A stretch of DNA of 64,000 bases from UBA5239 sp040391785 (GTDB taxonomy: Bacteria; Verrucomicrobiota; Lentisphaeria; Victivallales; Victivallaceae), in the NCBI GenBank assembly GCA_040391785.1, contig JBEBXH010000001.1, positions 121,650 through 185,649 on the forward strand, given 5' to 3'. This document shows positions 26,134 to 35,935 of the stretch, piece by piece. Below the pieces are notes generated by a model. The model searched no databases, was not told the origin of the DNA, and saw only the letters and a program-made list of their open reading frames with translations. A program made the translations under genes and the position numbers. How positions within the stretch are numbered: the first letter of the stretch is position 1; every line of letters starts with the position of its first letter.

Positions 26134-26808
26134 TCAGTAAGTGCGCGGAAAGCCCTTTACGATAAAGTTCTTGAAGTCCATTGCCCGCAAGGCGTCAATC
26201 CCGAAGCTATCGACATGTCCATCCCCAAATGCAATGTTGGCGGTGCCGCTGTGGTGATCGCTGATCGCCGCGTTTTCCATGAAAGCCTGCGGTCCGTAGG
26301 CCCATTTGCCCGCGCCCGTGGCGGGATTGCTGGCCGTAGCGGCCTGGGTATCGACATAAAGCGGAATTTCCGTCAATTGGCGCATTTTGCGCATGGCATA
26401 ATAAATACTGTCGGGGGCGGCGTATTTGATGGCGTAATCGCCGAAGCGCTCCTTCTTGAGGTCGTAATATCCACCCTGGTCCGAACGCAGGATGCCGTAA
26501 GTCTGGTAATCGCTGGTAGTGGGCTTCATGCCGGGGCAATACCCAACCGTCCTCGGCACGTACAAATTGTTGGCGCGTAGCACCACGCCCCATGGGGTGC
26601 TGGTGTTCTTATGGGTGAGGATCCAATCCTCATAATCTCCGGCATAGAGCAGCGTGCCTTTCATGACCTGGGAAAGCTGGCCGGCGCATTTGGATTTGCG
26701 GGCCGCTTCACGCGCCCGGTTTAACGCCGGCAGCAGCATGGCGGCCAGGATGGCGATGATCGCGATCACGACCAGCAACTCAATCAGTGTGAATTTGAAT
26801 TTCCTCAT
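26134..26808 (-). CDS. Pseudopilin with H-X9-DG motif (triad T2)
   Basis: 224 residues from the ATG at 26808, 1 bp after the regulator stop; a longer open frame to 26937 overlaps the regulator and is rejected. The pilin helix begins FTLIELLVV after MRKFK, so the residue before the predicted cleavage site is Lys, not Gly. The C-terminus has HSGTANIAFGDGH, an exact H-X9-DG. The regulator's last codons contain its ribosome site (GGGAG). Presumed inner-membrane anchor with a periplasmic domain, cotranscribed with the GH39-like enzyme. Confidence 0.93.
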   Translation of the reverse strand: MRKFKFTLIELLVVIAIIAILAAMLLPALNRAREAARKSKCAGQLSQVMKGTLLYAGDYEDWILTHKNTSTPWGVVLRANNLYVPRTVGYCPGMKPTTSDYQTYGILRSDQGGYYDLKKERFGDYAIKYAAPDSIYYAMRKMRQLTEIPLYVDTQAATASNPATGAGKWAYGPQAFMENAAISDHHSGTANIAFGDGHVDSFGIDALRAMDFKNFIVKGFPRTY

Positions 26809-26809
26809 A

Positions 26810-27952
26810 TTATGATCTCCCGGACAGTGTTGTTTCCTGTTTTCGCAGGCGGTGCTGAGGCTCCGCGGCTTCGGCCCGCGCAGAATCTCCGGATGGCCGC
26901 CTGACTGCGGTAGGTGCGACAAGTACTTCATGTTCAAAAAACTCCCTGTTAAGTTGCTGAAATTGGTTCAAATACCGGATGCTGTCGAGAAGCACCCTTC
27001 GTGCGCTGAATGCGACATAGTTGACTTTGTTGAGCAGCGGCCGCCCGGCAGGAAGGTTGCAATGGCTGCAAAGCTGGATATCGCCGCCGATCGTTTTGCC
27101 GATGGCCCCGAGCGCTTCGAGAACATGCAGAAGCAGGTTTTCATTCAACACCGCCAGTCCGTCCGGTACTTCCGGCATCCCCGGCATAAAAAGGAGCCGG
27201 ATGATCCGCTCGGTCCAGACCGCCCCACGGGAAGAACGCGACACTCCGTGAATCCATTCGCGATGAGTGATGACATCCGAATTTGCAAGAAATTTCTCAA
27301 TTTCGGCCGTAAAAATCGGGTTGAGCTCGGCGTTCATAATCAGCGCGATCTTCCGGGCCCCGCGCCGCTTGAGCTCCTCCACGGCCAACGCCGCCATGGC
27401 GGTGAAATCGTGGTTCAGCGATACCGCGTGAATCAACCGGCTGTTGCGCGGCTCGTGAAGCACGACCGGATACCCGTCCAGCGGCCGCAGCAGTTCATCC
27501 TCAAGGGTATAAGGAACGATGACCCCGGCCAGAAGAGCATTTCGCAAATCGGCGAGGAGCCGCTGGTATTCAGCGGCTTGCGGGATCGTTTCCCGGGTCA
27601 GGTGATAACGGATAAAACGGTATTGCGGATGCTTCTCCTCGATTTCCCGGATGGCTTCTTCGATGGAAAACCAGCGCGAATCATAGTCATTCTCATCCGG
27701 CCGGCTGCCGGACGGCACGAGAATGCCGAAACGGAAACGGTGCGGCGGCGTCTTGGAAATCATGATGCCGCGTGAACCGCAGGAGCACAGAAATCCCTCC
27801 TCCACCAGCCGATTGACCGCCCGCTGTACCGTGACATTGCTTGCGCCGCAATAATCGATCAACTCCGGGCGGTGCGGCAGAAAACTGCCGGGGGCCAGGT
27901 CTCCGGACAGGATCCGGCTTTTCAAGTGCTCGATGATTTCGTCTCGTTTCAT
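26810..27952 (-). CDS. GntR-type HTH / LacI-type sensor regulator (triad T2)
   Basis: 380 residues. The N-terminal winged helix KRDEIIEHLKSRILSGDLAPG, then LPHRPELIDYCGASNVTVQRAV and LVEEGFLCSCGSRGIMI is GntR-like. The remainder is a degenerate LacI-like sensor with FRFGILVPSGSR, VIVPYTL, RGARKIALIMNAEL and GGDIQLCSHCNLPAG. A ~30-residue Arg-rich tail follows the expected end of the fold, which is unusual. It is first in the T2 operon, with inverted repeats at its promoter, so it is likely an autorepressor relieved by a sugar from the substrate of the encoded hydrolase. Confidence 0.87.
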   Translation of the reverse strand: MKRDEIIEHLKSRILSGDLAPGSFLPHRPELIDYCGASNVTVQRAVNRLVEEGFLCSCGSRGIMISKTPPHRFRFGILVPSGSRPDENDYDSRWFSIEEAIREIEEKHPQYRFIRYHLTRETIPQAAEYQRLLADLRNALLAGVIVPYTLEDELLRPLDGYPVVLHEPRNSRLIHAVSLNHDFTAMAALAVEELKRRGARKIALIMNAELNPIFTAEIEKFLANSDVITHREWIHGVSRSSRGAVWTERIIRLLFMPGMPEVPDGLAVLNENLLLHVLEALGAIGKTIGGDIQLCSHCNLPAGRPLLNKVNYVAFSARRVLLDSIRYLNQFQQLNREFFEHEVLVAPTAVRRPSGDSARAEAAEPQHRLRKQETTLSGRS

Positions 27953-27971
27953 TTATACCTCGTTTCAGAAT

Positions 27972-28053
27972 CTTATATATAATTATAAGAAATAAATATA
28001 AAAAGTCAAGAACCTGACGAAATATTTCGAAATCTTATACCATCAAGGTATAA
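27972..28053 (-). promoter_or_regulatory. T2 promoter and two inverted repeats
   Basis: On the minus strand TTGACT (28009-28004) and TATAAT (27987-27982) are 16 bp apart. An inverted repeat CTTATA/TATAAG spans 27972-27989 across the -10 and start site. A second, TTATACC (28035-28041)/GGTATAA (28047-28053), lies upstream of the -35, giving a possible two-site operator. Confidence 0.62.
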
Positions 28054-28080
28054 TACTTGCATTTGGCGGACTCCCCCGTT

Positions 28081-28107
28081 TTCTTCTTTCTTCTTTCTGC
28101 TTTCTTA
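28081..28107 (-). repeat. Purine-rich AAGAAAGAAG repeat, copy 2
   Basis: Reverse complement of the tract at 9262-9293, again ending at TTAA. It lies between the T2 promoter and the PHP gene. Confidence 0.6.
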
Positions 28108-28179
28108 ATTAACTGTGCTTGCTTTTTCGGAAAAAACGGCTACAATCTCTGAGTAACATTTTACTCGGAGCCCTGTGGA

Positions 28180-29001
28180 ATGATCAAGCTTGAGCATGAT
28201 CTGCACGTGCATACATTTCTTTCGGAATGCTGCATGTCGCAGGAACAAACCCCGGAAAATATCATCCGGGAGGCTCAGGAATTGGGGCTGAAACAGATCG
28301 GTTTCGCCGACCATCTCTGGGCCAACCCAGCGCTGAAGCCGCACTCATTTTACGAGAAACAGGATTTCAGGAACATTGCCGAGCTGCGGCGCCAGCTCGC
28401 CGCCATCGAGATTCCGGAGGGGATTCAGGTGCTGGTCGGCTGCGAAGCGGAAATGGCCGGGCCGGGACACTACGGCATCACGCCAAGGCTGGCGGAAATG
28501 CTTGATTTTGTGCTGCTTTCGACCGATCATTTTTATTTTCACGGTTTCGTCGAGGAACCGGCGCTGCGCACCCCGAAAGCGCTGGCGGAGCACATGCTGA
28601 AAATGTTTACCGCCGGGGCCCAAAGCGGGCTGGCGACCGCGCTGGCGCACCCGATGATCCCACACGGATACCTCGATATTTACGAGGAAACCATGGCGGA
28701 ATTGAGCGATCAGCAGCTGGTCGATGCCTTTGGCATTGCTGCCGGGAACAATGTGGCGCTGGAGATTTCCGGCAACTATCTGCCCGACCGCAAGCGCAGC
28801 CAGAATTTCGATATCGGAGTACCCCTGAGGATCATTGAACTGGCCAAAGCCGCCGGTTGTAAATTCACCTTCGGCAGCGACGCCCACAGCCTTGGAGGCA
28901 TGAAGCGGATCAAGGACCTGGAGTTCTTCATCTCGACGCTGAAACTGACCACCGACGACCTGATGCCCGGCCTCGCCGCCGTCATCGAATACCCCGCCTG
29001 A
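28180..29001 (+). CDS. PHP-domain phosphatase (histidinol-phosphatase-like)
   Basis: 273 residues. The PHP metal site is clear: HDLHVHT (His6, His9, His11) at the start, IGFADHLW, VGCEAEM, LLSTDHFY, ALAHPMIP and the C-terminal FTFGSDAHSLG. These are the four motifs of PHP phosphoesterases, with HisK-type histidinol phosphatases the nearest common annotation. No other histidine genes are nearby, so the substrate is uncertain. A GGAG ribosome site lies 9 bases before the ATG. Confidence 0.88.
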   Translation: MIKLEHDLHVHTFLSECCMSQEQTPENIIREAQELGLKQIGFADHLWANPALKPHSFYEKQDFRNIAELRRQLAAIEIPEGIQVLVGCEAEMAGPGHYGITPRLAEMLDFVLLSTDHFYFHGFVEEPALRTPKALAEHMLKMFTAGAQSGLATALAHPMIPHGYLDIYEETMAELSDQQLVDAFGIAAGNNVALEISGNYLPDRKRSQNFDIGVPLRIIELAKAAGCKFTFGSDAHSLGGMKRIKDLEFFISTLKLTTDDLMPGLAAVIEYPA

Positions 29002-29007
29002 CCACTG

Positions 29008-29240
29008 AATGCGAGGGCGGCTCCGCGCCCCCTCGCGCTCCCTGCGACAGGCCGTATTGGCCTGTACCTTGATACTTTTAAAGAGGAGATCCGCGAGTTT
29101 CCGACTCGCGCAAGGAGGCTGCCGCCCCTTGACCCTGCCGGAAAGGTTTCGTCCGGCGCAGATTCCCAGCGGGTTCTCAGGGAGGAATATCTCCTAATAC
29201 AGTCAGGGAGCGCGAGGAACGCGCAGTTCCTCGCATTTTT
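29008..29240. repeat. Multi-hairpin intergenic element with terminal inverted repeats
   Basis: The 247-bp gap between two convergent genes is almost wholly palindromic. Imperfect terminal inverted repeats of about 36 bp (29008-29043 and 29203-29240) enclose hairpins at 29047-29065 (ACAGGCC/GGCCTGT), 29092-29110 (CGCGAGT/ACTCGCG), 29137-29157 (GCCGGA/TCCGGC) and 29181-29194 (GGAG/CTCC). Each terminal repeat is itself a hairpin; the right one (GCGAGGAAC 29212-29220, GTTCCTCGC 29226-29234, then ATTTTT) is a good terminator. It could be a MITE-like element or a structured RNA. No reading frame was recognised. Confidence 0.6.
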
Positions 29241-29248
29241 CCGTGGCG

Positions 29249-30256
29249 TCAGTTGTTGAGTGCTTCGGACAGCGAGGGGATCAGGAACTTTTTGCGAGAG
29301 GTCTTTTTCAGGATTGTCCAGCCGTCGTCTTCACCGGCGATGTGCTTGCTGTAGGCTTTGGCGGCCAATTCTTTTTCTTCCGGGGCGGAGTTGAGCAGAT
29401 AGGCACGCTTAGCAGTCAGGTCCTTGATGGCGAAAAAGAGGTAATCCAGCTTGCGCTCTTTTTTCATGGCGGCGAGTTGCCGGAGCAGTTCCGCGCGACG
29501 GAGTTTGAGGGGCTCGGGGAACAGTGTTTCGGCGAGGCCGAAGCCCAGTTTTTTGCCGTTGATTTCGTATCCCTTGTAGTCGCCAAGGAGGACTTCTTCG
29601 GCGGACATGTTGCTGTAATCGGACTTTGCTTCGAGCATTTTGCGGCCGAGGAGCCGGGCGTTGACGAGGCCGGTAAGCGCGGTGAGTTTCTCGACGATTT
29701 CTTTTTCGCGCGGGTTCAACTCGTCGCTGAGATTGGTGGTGTCCGAGAGGATGCCGCCGAGCAGCAATATGGCGGTCTGGCGGGTCATCGGGCGGCCGGA
29801 CTTCAGGTAACGGTCGGCGATGATTGCCGTGGTGGCGCACCACGGGCGGAAATCCATCGAAATAATCTGCGGGGTTTTGAATGAATCGTCCAGCAGGGGG
29901 TGATGATCGATGATGCAGAGCACGTTGCGTCCGCTGATCGAGGATGCCGACTGCAATTGCTGGTTGTGATCGACGAGGCCGACGCGGGCGGCGCTCAGGT
30001 CGCCGGCCTGCTCGGGGACCGGGCAGCCGGCCTGTTGCAGCAGGAAGCGTGTTTCGTTGTTGAGCTTGCCGGAAATATAGACTTTGCCGCCGTAGAGTGC
30101 GGCGCAGGCGAGGGCGGAGGCCACGCTGTCGCAGTCCGGATTGTTGTGCCCGAGCCACACAATGTCGGCGTTTTTCTCCGGTTCGATGATTTCCAGGTCA
30201 AACGCGGCCGCGAAGGCAGCGAAAACCAGGATCAGGGATAATATTTTTAATTTCAT
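29249..30256 (-). CDS. Exported family II (DHH) manganese-dependent inorganic pyrophosphatase
   Basis: 335 residues. Family II pyrophosphatase motifs are complete: GHNNPDCDS (36-44, usually GHxxPDTDS), VDHNQ (95-99), IDHH (116-119), SDTTNL and the C-terminal TSRKKFLIP. Unlike known cytoplasmic members, where the GH motif is at about residue 8, 35 residues precede it and start with a typical signal peptide (MKLKILSLILVFAAFAAAF). There is no internal Met before the motif that could give a cytoplasmic form. It is therefore predicted to act in the periplasm. Divergent from signal peptidase I, with a gap of only 36 bp. Confidence 0.88.
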   Translation of the reverse strand: MKLKILSLILVFAAFAAAFDLEIIEPEKNADIVWLGHNNPDCDSVASALACAALYGGKVYISGKLNNETRFLLQQAGCPVPEQAGDLSAARVGLVDHNQQLQSASSISGRNVLCIIDHHPLLDDSFKTPQIISMDFRPWCATTAIIADRYLKSGRPMTRQTAILLLGGILSDTTNLSDELNPREKEIVEKLTALTGLVNARLLGRKMLEAKSDYSNMSAEEVLLGDYKGYEINGKKLGFGLAETLFPEPLKLRRAELLRQLAAMKKERKLDYLFFAIKDLTAKRAYLLNSAPEEKELAAKAYSKHIAGEDDGWTILKKTSRKKFLIPSLSEALNN

Positions 30257-30292
30257 ATTGAAAATCCGTTGCTTGTGAGTATTTTATCTGGC

Positions 30293-30781
30293 ATGAAAAA
30301 GTCTCGCAAAATTTTATATTTGGCCGGGATACTGGTCCTGGCGCTGGGTGCGGTTTATTTTCTGCAGCCCTTCCGGTTCCGGATGGTCTGGGGGGATTCG
30401 ATGTACCCGACGCTGAAGAGCGGCAGCGCGGTCTGGGTCGACACCGGATTTTACCGCGAGAATCCGATTCGCACCGGCGATGTAGTGTTGTTGCGGCACG
30501 ATGGCGAGACTTTTGTCAAACGGGTGGTGGCCGTGCCGGGCGATGAACTGCTGCTCTTTCGTTCCAAAGATGCCAGCGCGGTACTGATTCCGCTGTGGCG
30601 GGTGGTTCCGGCACTTGAACTCAGCCAGAACTCCGCGGAATCCCGGCTGGAACGGCTGATCGTGGAGGAAAACCAATTCTACGTGGTCGGCGACAACCGG
30701 ATCGCCTCCTTTGACAGCAGAGATTTCGGCGCAGTTCCCCGCGCCGAAATCAAAGGTCGAGTGTTGCTCGAGGAGCATTAA
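30293..30781 (+). CDS. Signal peptidase I (S26 family)
   Basis: 162 residues from the ATG at 30293; in-frame TTG 30269 and GTG 30275 add a few residues and have no better ribosome site. One N-terminal membrane helix is followed by the serine-box VWGDSMYPTL (Ser36), the lysine-box VKRVVAVPGD (Lys76) and the GDNRIASFDSRDFG box. The protein is short, lacking the extended periplasmic domain of E. coli LepB, like the small Gram-positive enzymes. It cleaves signal peptides of exported proteins. Its stop overlaps the convergent pseudopilin by 4 bp. Confidence 0.93.
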   Translation: MKKSRKILYLAGILVLALGAVYFLQPFRFRMVWGDSMYPTLKSGSAVWVDTGFYRENPIRTGDVVLLRHDGETFVKRVVAVPGDELLLFRSKDASAVLIPLWRVVPALELSQNSAESRLERLIVEENQFYVVGDNRIASFDSRDFGAVPRAEIKGRVLLEEH

Positions 30782-31662
30782 AGCTTGACTCCGTTGGCAA
30801 CGCCGACCGGGTTCCAGATGACTTCCGATTTGTTGTGACCCTTTTCTGTGCCGGTGGTGCTGAGGGCGTCGATTGAGTTGGTGTCGGCCAGGTAGTCATA
30901 CTTGAAGTGTGCGGCGTGACCGTCAGCGAAAGTCAGGTGCAGCCCCTTGTTGTGGCGGACCGCCATGCGCTGCCAGTCGCCCTTGCTTCTGCCGAGCTTG
31001 ACGGCCGTGGCGTCTTTCAGGGCCCCGCCATTGAAGACGCTCTGCTGTACGCATTCGTTCAGCTCGGAGACTCTGCCGCGGGTTTCGCTCATGAGCACCG
31101 TGGCGGAACCGTTTCTGATCATCGAGAGTTTGCCGAGAGTGGAGGAATTTTCAAACGGGCTCAGCTTCGAGTTCGGCACATAGTTGAAGCTGTAGTAGTA
31201 ACTGCCGGAGGTGAAGAGCCCGGTGGCTGCATCCCAGCCGTCTTCGGCCTTCGCATCGTTTTTATCGTTCGGCAGCCGGGCGCCCGGATCGTTGAAAATG
31301 GATTTGCCGTTGCGGAAAGTCGCCACCGCTTTGTCCTTGTCGCTGGCGAAATCCTTGAACGCCTGCTGGCCGACGTAGGGGGGGAGGGCATCGGCCCAGA
31401 ACTTGCTGTAGGTTTCTTCGATCACATCGGTATAGGTGTTCTTTATTTTGTCTTCGCCGAAGTAAGGGAGGCTCTCTTTGTTGTCATCGGCGAACATGGC
31501 GAAGGCCAGACCCCACTGCTTACAGTTATTCAGGCTGCTGGTGGCTCTGCCCTTGGCGCGGGCGCCGTTCAGGGCCGGCATCAGCATGGCGGCCAGGATG
31601 GCGATGATGGCGATGACGACGAGGAGTTCAATGAGGGTGAAATACGATTTGGTGCGGAGCAT
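30778..31662 (-). CDS. Orphan pseudopilin with H-X9-DG motif
   Basis: 294 residues from the ATG at 31662 (AAAGGAAA 8 bases upstream); an open frame to 31743 is a weaker start. The pilin helix FTLIELLVV follows MLRTKSY, so the residue before the predicted cleavage site is Tyr. The helix ends LMPALNGARAKG instead of the usual LLPALN. The C-terminus has HNKGLHLTFADGH, an exact H-X9-DG. No regulator or secreted enzyme is adjacent, unlike the six triad copies. The AT-rich 308-bp region upstream (31663-31970) holds no gene I can see. Confidence 0.92.
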   Translation of the reverse strand: MLRTKSYFTLIELLVVIAIIAILAAMLMPALNGARAKGRATSSLNNCKQWGLAFAMFADDNKESLPYFGEDKIKNTYTDVIEETYSKFWADALPPYVGQQAFKDFASDKDKAVATFRNGKSIFNDPGARLPNDKNDAKAEDGWDAATGLFTSGSYYYSFNYVPNSKLSPFENSSTLGKLSMIRNGSATVLMSETRGRVSELNECVQQSVFNGGALKDATAVKLGRSKGDWQRMAVRHNKGLHLTFADGHAAHFKYDYLADTNSIDALSTTGTEKGHNKSEVIWNPVGVANGVKL

Positions 31663-31970
31663 TTGTGTTTCCTTTTTGTTGTTTGATACGCCGTTGATTT
31701 CCAATGCGGCGGTGTTGTTGATGTTGCTGGTTGTCTGTTTCATTTTTCTTTTTTACCTATCTGTTGTTCCTCATCAGAATGGTTTCTGATTTTGTTTAAT
31801 ATAAATATATCAATTGATTATTAGGGCAGTGTTAGGCTCAAATTAAAAGTATGTTAGATTTTTCAAAGAGAAGTATATTTTGCGGAAAACCGTGGTAAAA
31901 GCAGAAAATAGTTTTGCATTTTATAATAACATAAACTATATTCGCGTGAACATCGGATATTTTGGGGTGA

Positions 31971-32576
31971 ATGATGGAAAATCGGCTGGAACCAGCGGCA
32001 AATGCCGGGGCGTGGACGCGTTTCTTTGCCCGGCATATTGATTTTACGTTTGAGTATGCGGTCGTTTTCTTTTTGGCGAACGGTATTTATATTCTGGGCT
32101 GGTGGCTGCTCGATGAGGACATTCTCGAATTGATTGATGCGTTTTTCTGGCCGTTATTTGTTCTTTTTGTGCCATCGCTGGTCATGATTTTCGATTTCTG
32201 CATTTATCATATCTTCGGCAACACCTTTGGTAAAATGGTTTATAACCTTGAGGTTATTGATTCGGAAACAGGACTGACGCTGAAGTCGACACGGTATTTG
32301 CTGCGTAATTTCATGGTTCTATTATTCGGCTTTGGTACGGGGTGGGTTCAGATTATCACTACATTAGCCCAACTCATTCAGTATCGCAACCTCAAGCGAA
32401 AAGGGAGTACCGGTTACGACAAATCCATGCGGACGGCGGTGATTTGCAGCCATTTTTCGTCACTGAGAATGTTTGGCGGCATTGTAGTTTATGGTATGAT
32501 CATTGGGATATTTTTGGGCGGACTGTATTTTCTGGCGGATTATTACGGTGTTTCATTGCGGGAAATGCTGCATTAA
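31971..32576 (+). CDS. RDD family membrane protein
   Basis: 201 residues with four hydrophobic segments. The RDD signature appears as RFFARHIDF near residue 17, where the usual R-D-D positions are Arg-His-Asp, then a DFCIYHIFGNTFGKMVYNLEVID segment typical of this family (G-K-x-x-x-x-L-x-V-x-D). Function is unknown; some members are Na+/H+ antiporters. The ATG at 31974 is equally possible given the close GGGGTG. It is followed after 32 bp by a pair of paralogous membrane proteins, likely in the same operon. Confidence 0.82.
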   Translation: MMENRLEPAANAGAWTRFFARHIDFTFEYAVVFFLANGIYILGWWLLDEDILELIDAFFWPLFVLFVPSLVMIFDFCIYHIFGNTFGKMVYNLEVIDSETGLTLKSTRYLLRNFMVLLFGFGTGWVQIITTLAQLIQYRNLKRKGSTGYDKSMRTAVICSHFSSLRMFGGIVVYGMIIGIFLGGLYFLADYYGVSLREMLH

Positions 32577-32608
32577 AAGCAGATAACCATAATTAACAGG
32601 GGGTTCAG

Positions 32609-33502
32609 ATGGAAGAGTATCGCGATTGCCGGGGGATGGAGGAACAGCGTGGACTTTATTACCGGAATTCGGGGCGGTGCGATTATTCGCGGCTGCTGGT
32701 GGCCTGGGTGATCGGTTTCCTGATCCTGATTCCAGGTGCCTTGCTTTATGCGATCCTGCAGCGCTATATTCCGTTTGTCATCATCAATGCAGCCGTGGCG
32801 CTGGGGTACGCGGCAGGGGCCGGGCTGCTTGCCGGCGTGCTGCTGATGGGGGCGCGCAACCGCAACAAGGCGGTCAGTATTCTCACCGGGCTGCTGGTCG
32901 GGGCGGCGGCGCTGTGGCTGGCATGGGGATTCTGGCTGGTGTATCTGGTGCCGGATATGAAGCTGTTTTCGGCGGACACGCTGCATGCGATGCGCCCGTC
33001 GGTTTTGTTCGAGGCCATGCGGCTGGTACTGCCGCAGGAAGGCTACCTGACGTTCAAGTCGGCCAGCATCAACGGCTGGAGTTTAATCATTCTGTGGTCG
33101 GTCGAGGCGCTGGCGATCGTGGGCGGTTCGGTCCTGGTCGCGGTGAAATCGTTCAACGATCTGGCGTTTTGTGAGCGCTGCGGCGAGTGGACGAATACCT
33201 GCTTTGTGTCGCGTCACCTGAGCTCGTATTTCAACCACGATGAGATGACGTCCCAGCTCGAGCAGCACGATTTAAGCGGGCTCGGCGCGCTGGAGGAGGT
33301 GACGACCGATTCGCGTTACACGCTGGTGGAGATACAGAAGTGCAACTGCGGCGACATGTTTCTGCTGGCAGTCATCGAAGCCTGGGTTTCGGTGGACGAC
33401 AAAGGCAATGAATCCGAGAACCGCAACAAAGTCATCGAGAACCTCTACATTTCCGAGGAGGAAGCACAGGCCATCGCCAACCACTTCAAGCCCGCGTATT
33501 GA
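32609..33502 (+). CDS. Membrane protein with C-terminal zinc-ribbon-like cysteines (paralogue 1)
   Basis: 297 residues. A conserved N-terminus (MEEYRD, then GLYYRNSGRCDYSRL) is followed by four membrane helices (about 30-55, 60-85, 90-110, 150-175). A cytosolic domain then has CERCG near residue 191 and CNCGD near 250, suggesting one zinc site, and it ends YISEEEAQAIANHFKPAY. I do not recognise the family. It is a tandem paralogue of the next gene (same ends and cysteine pairs). AGGGGG precedes the ATG. Confidence 0.72.
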   Translation: MEEYRDCRGMEEQRGLYYRNSGRCDYSRLLVAWVIGFLILIPGALLYAILQRYIPFVIINAAVALGYAAGAGLLAGVLLMGARNRNKAVSILTGLLVGAAALWLAWGFWLVYLVPDMKLFSADTLHAMRPSVLFEAMRLVLPQEGYLTFKSASINGWSLIILWSVEALAIVGGSVLVAVKSFNDLAFCERCGEWTNTCFVSRHLSSYFNHDEMTSQLEQHDLSGLGALEEVTTDSRYTLVEIQKCNCGDMFLLAVIEAWVSVDDKGNESENRNKVIENLYISEEEAQAIANHFKPAY

Positions 33503-33549
33503 CAGGGAATTTTTGAATCACGGATAATCAATCATCAGGAGGGATCAGC

Positions 33550-34437
33550 ATGGAAGAATATCGCGATCAGCGGAGAACGGATGAACGTGGGCTTTATTAC
33601 CGGAATTCGGGGCGGTGCGATTTCATTCGATTGCCGCTGGTCTGGATCGGACTGGCCCTGGCGATGGTAGTGGGTGCGGTGGTTTATTCGGCCGTACAGC
33701 GTTATATGCCCAGTGCGTACGGGCGCATCTTCGTCACGCTCGGCTTCGGGGTCGGCATCGGGGCGCTGGCGTCGGTCATGCTGCTTTGGGCGCACAACCG
33801 CAATAACGTGATCAAATTCCTGACCGGGCTCGTGGCGGCGCTGACCGCCTTGTGGCTGGCCTGGGGATTCTGGGCGATTTTCTGGTATCAGGATGCGAAA
33901 CTGTTTTCCATGGATTCGGTCTGGGTCATGCATCCGCAAGTTTTGCTGAACTGCATCAACGAAGCCCTGAATACCGAGCATTATCTGACGGTGGGTTCGA
34001 CCGATCATTCCGGCTGGTCGATGCTTATTCTCTGGGTAGCGGAGGCCGTGGGGATCATTGGCGGATGCATGTGGATGCTGTTCAGGATGTTTCGCAGCCG
34101 GTCGTTTTGCGAGCATTGCGGGATCTGGACGAAGAACACCTTTGTTTCGTACCACCTGAGCAATAAGTTCGATCATGGCGAGATGCGCTCGCAGTTGGAG
34201 CAGCATGATTTCAACGGTTTGAAAAACCTGCCGATGTTTACAGTCAGCCCGGAATATACCCAGGTGGAAATTCAGAAGTGCGCGTGCGGCGGCACATACC
34301 TGCTTTCGCTGGCGGATTTCCTCGTTACCTCGCCGCCGGGAGCCAAAGAGATCCGGAAACGCACGGGAATCGTGGAAAAGCTGTATATTTCCGAGGAGGA
34401 GGCACAGGCCCTTGCCGGTCACTTCAAGCCTGCGTAA
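33550..34437 (+). CDS. Membrane protein with C-terminal zinc-ribbon-like cysteines (paralogue 2)
   Basis: 295 residues, an evident tandem duplicate of the upstream gene: shared GLYYRNSGRCDFIRL start, four membrane helices, CEHCGIW and CACGGTYLL cysteine pairs, SQLEQHDFNGL block and the YISEEEAQALAGHFKPA end. The middle helices have diverged most. An AGGAGG site is present upstream. The role is unknown; linkage to RDD may mean a small membrane-stress or transport module. Confidence 0.72.
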   Translation: MEEYRDQRRTDERGLYYRNSGRCDFIRLPLVWIGLALAMVVGAVVYSAVQRYMPSAYGRIFVTLGFGVGIGALASVMLLWAHNRNNVIKFLTGLVAALTALWLAWGFWAIFWYQDAKLFSMDSVWVMHPQVLLNCINEALNTEHYLTVGSTDHSGWSMLILWVAEAVGIIGGCMWMLFRMFRSRSFCEHCGIWTKNTFVSYHLSNKFDHGEMRSQLEQHDFNGLKNLPMFTVSPEYTQVEIQKCACGGTYLLSLADFLVTSPPGAKEIRKRTGIVEKLYISEEEAQALAGHFKPA

Positions 34438-34480
34438 TTTTTCAGGAGGGGATTTCGCGATGGAAAATTTCATTGTTACC

Positions 34481-34509
34481 TTGAATATAGTCGCTTTGCG
34501 GTATATATT
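34481..34509 (+). promoter_or_regulatory. Enolase promoter
   Basis: TTGAAT (34481-34486), 17 bp, TATATT (34504-34509), 47 bases before the enolase ATG, which has its own AAAGGA ribosome site. Confidence 0.5.
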
Positions 34510-34555
34510 TTGATCTGATCGATATGCAAACCCTAACAAATAAAGGATTCAGAAA

Positions 34556-35836
<1,281 letters not shown>

Positions 35837-35865
35837 TGATCGACTGATTAACTGAATACAGTCAA

Positions 35866-35903
35866 CGGGCTTTGCCGGCAACGGTGAAGCCCGCTTTTTT
35901 TTT
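35866..35903 (+). terminator. Rho-independent terminator after enolase
   Basis: Stem CGGGCTT (35866-35872) with AAGCCCG (35887-35893) and a nine-T tract. Confidence 0.9.
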
Positions 35904-35905
35904 AA

Positions 35906-35935
35906 TTGAGAATTGAGAATTGAGAATTGAGAATT
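35906..35935 (+). repeat. TTGAGAA heptanucleotide tandem repeat (four units)
   Basis: Four exact TTGAGAA units at 35906-35933, directly after the enolase terminator. The last unit supplies the only upstream in-frame start (TTG 35927) of the phosphoesterase. Related units occur at 52113-52209. Confidence 0.8.

Noticed and set aside
31663..31970. Searched for a small gene or promoter in the 308-bp gap
   Set aside because: AT-rich, only weak promoter-like hexamers (TTGCAT 31914, TATATT 31937 on the plus strand); nothing strong enough to list.
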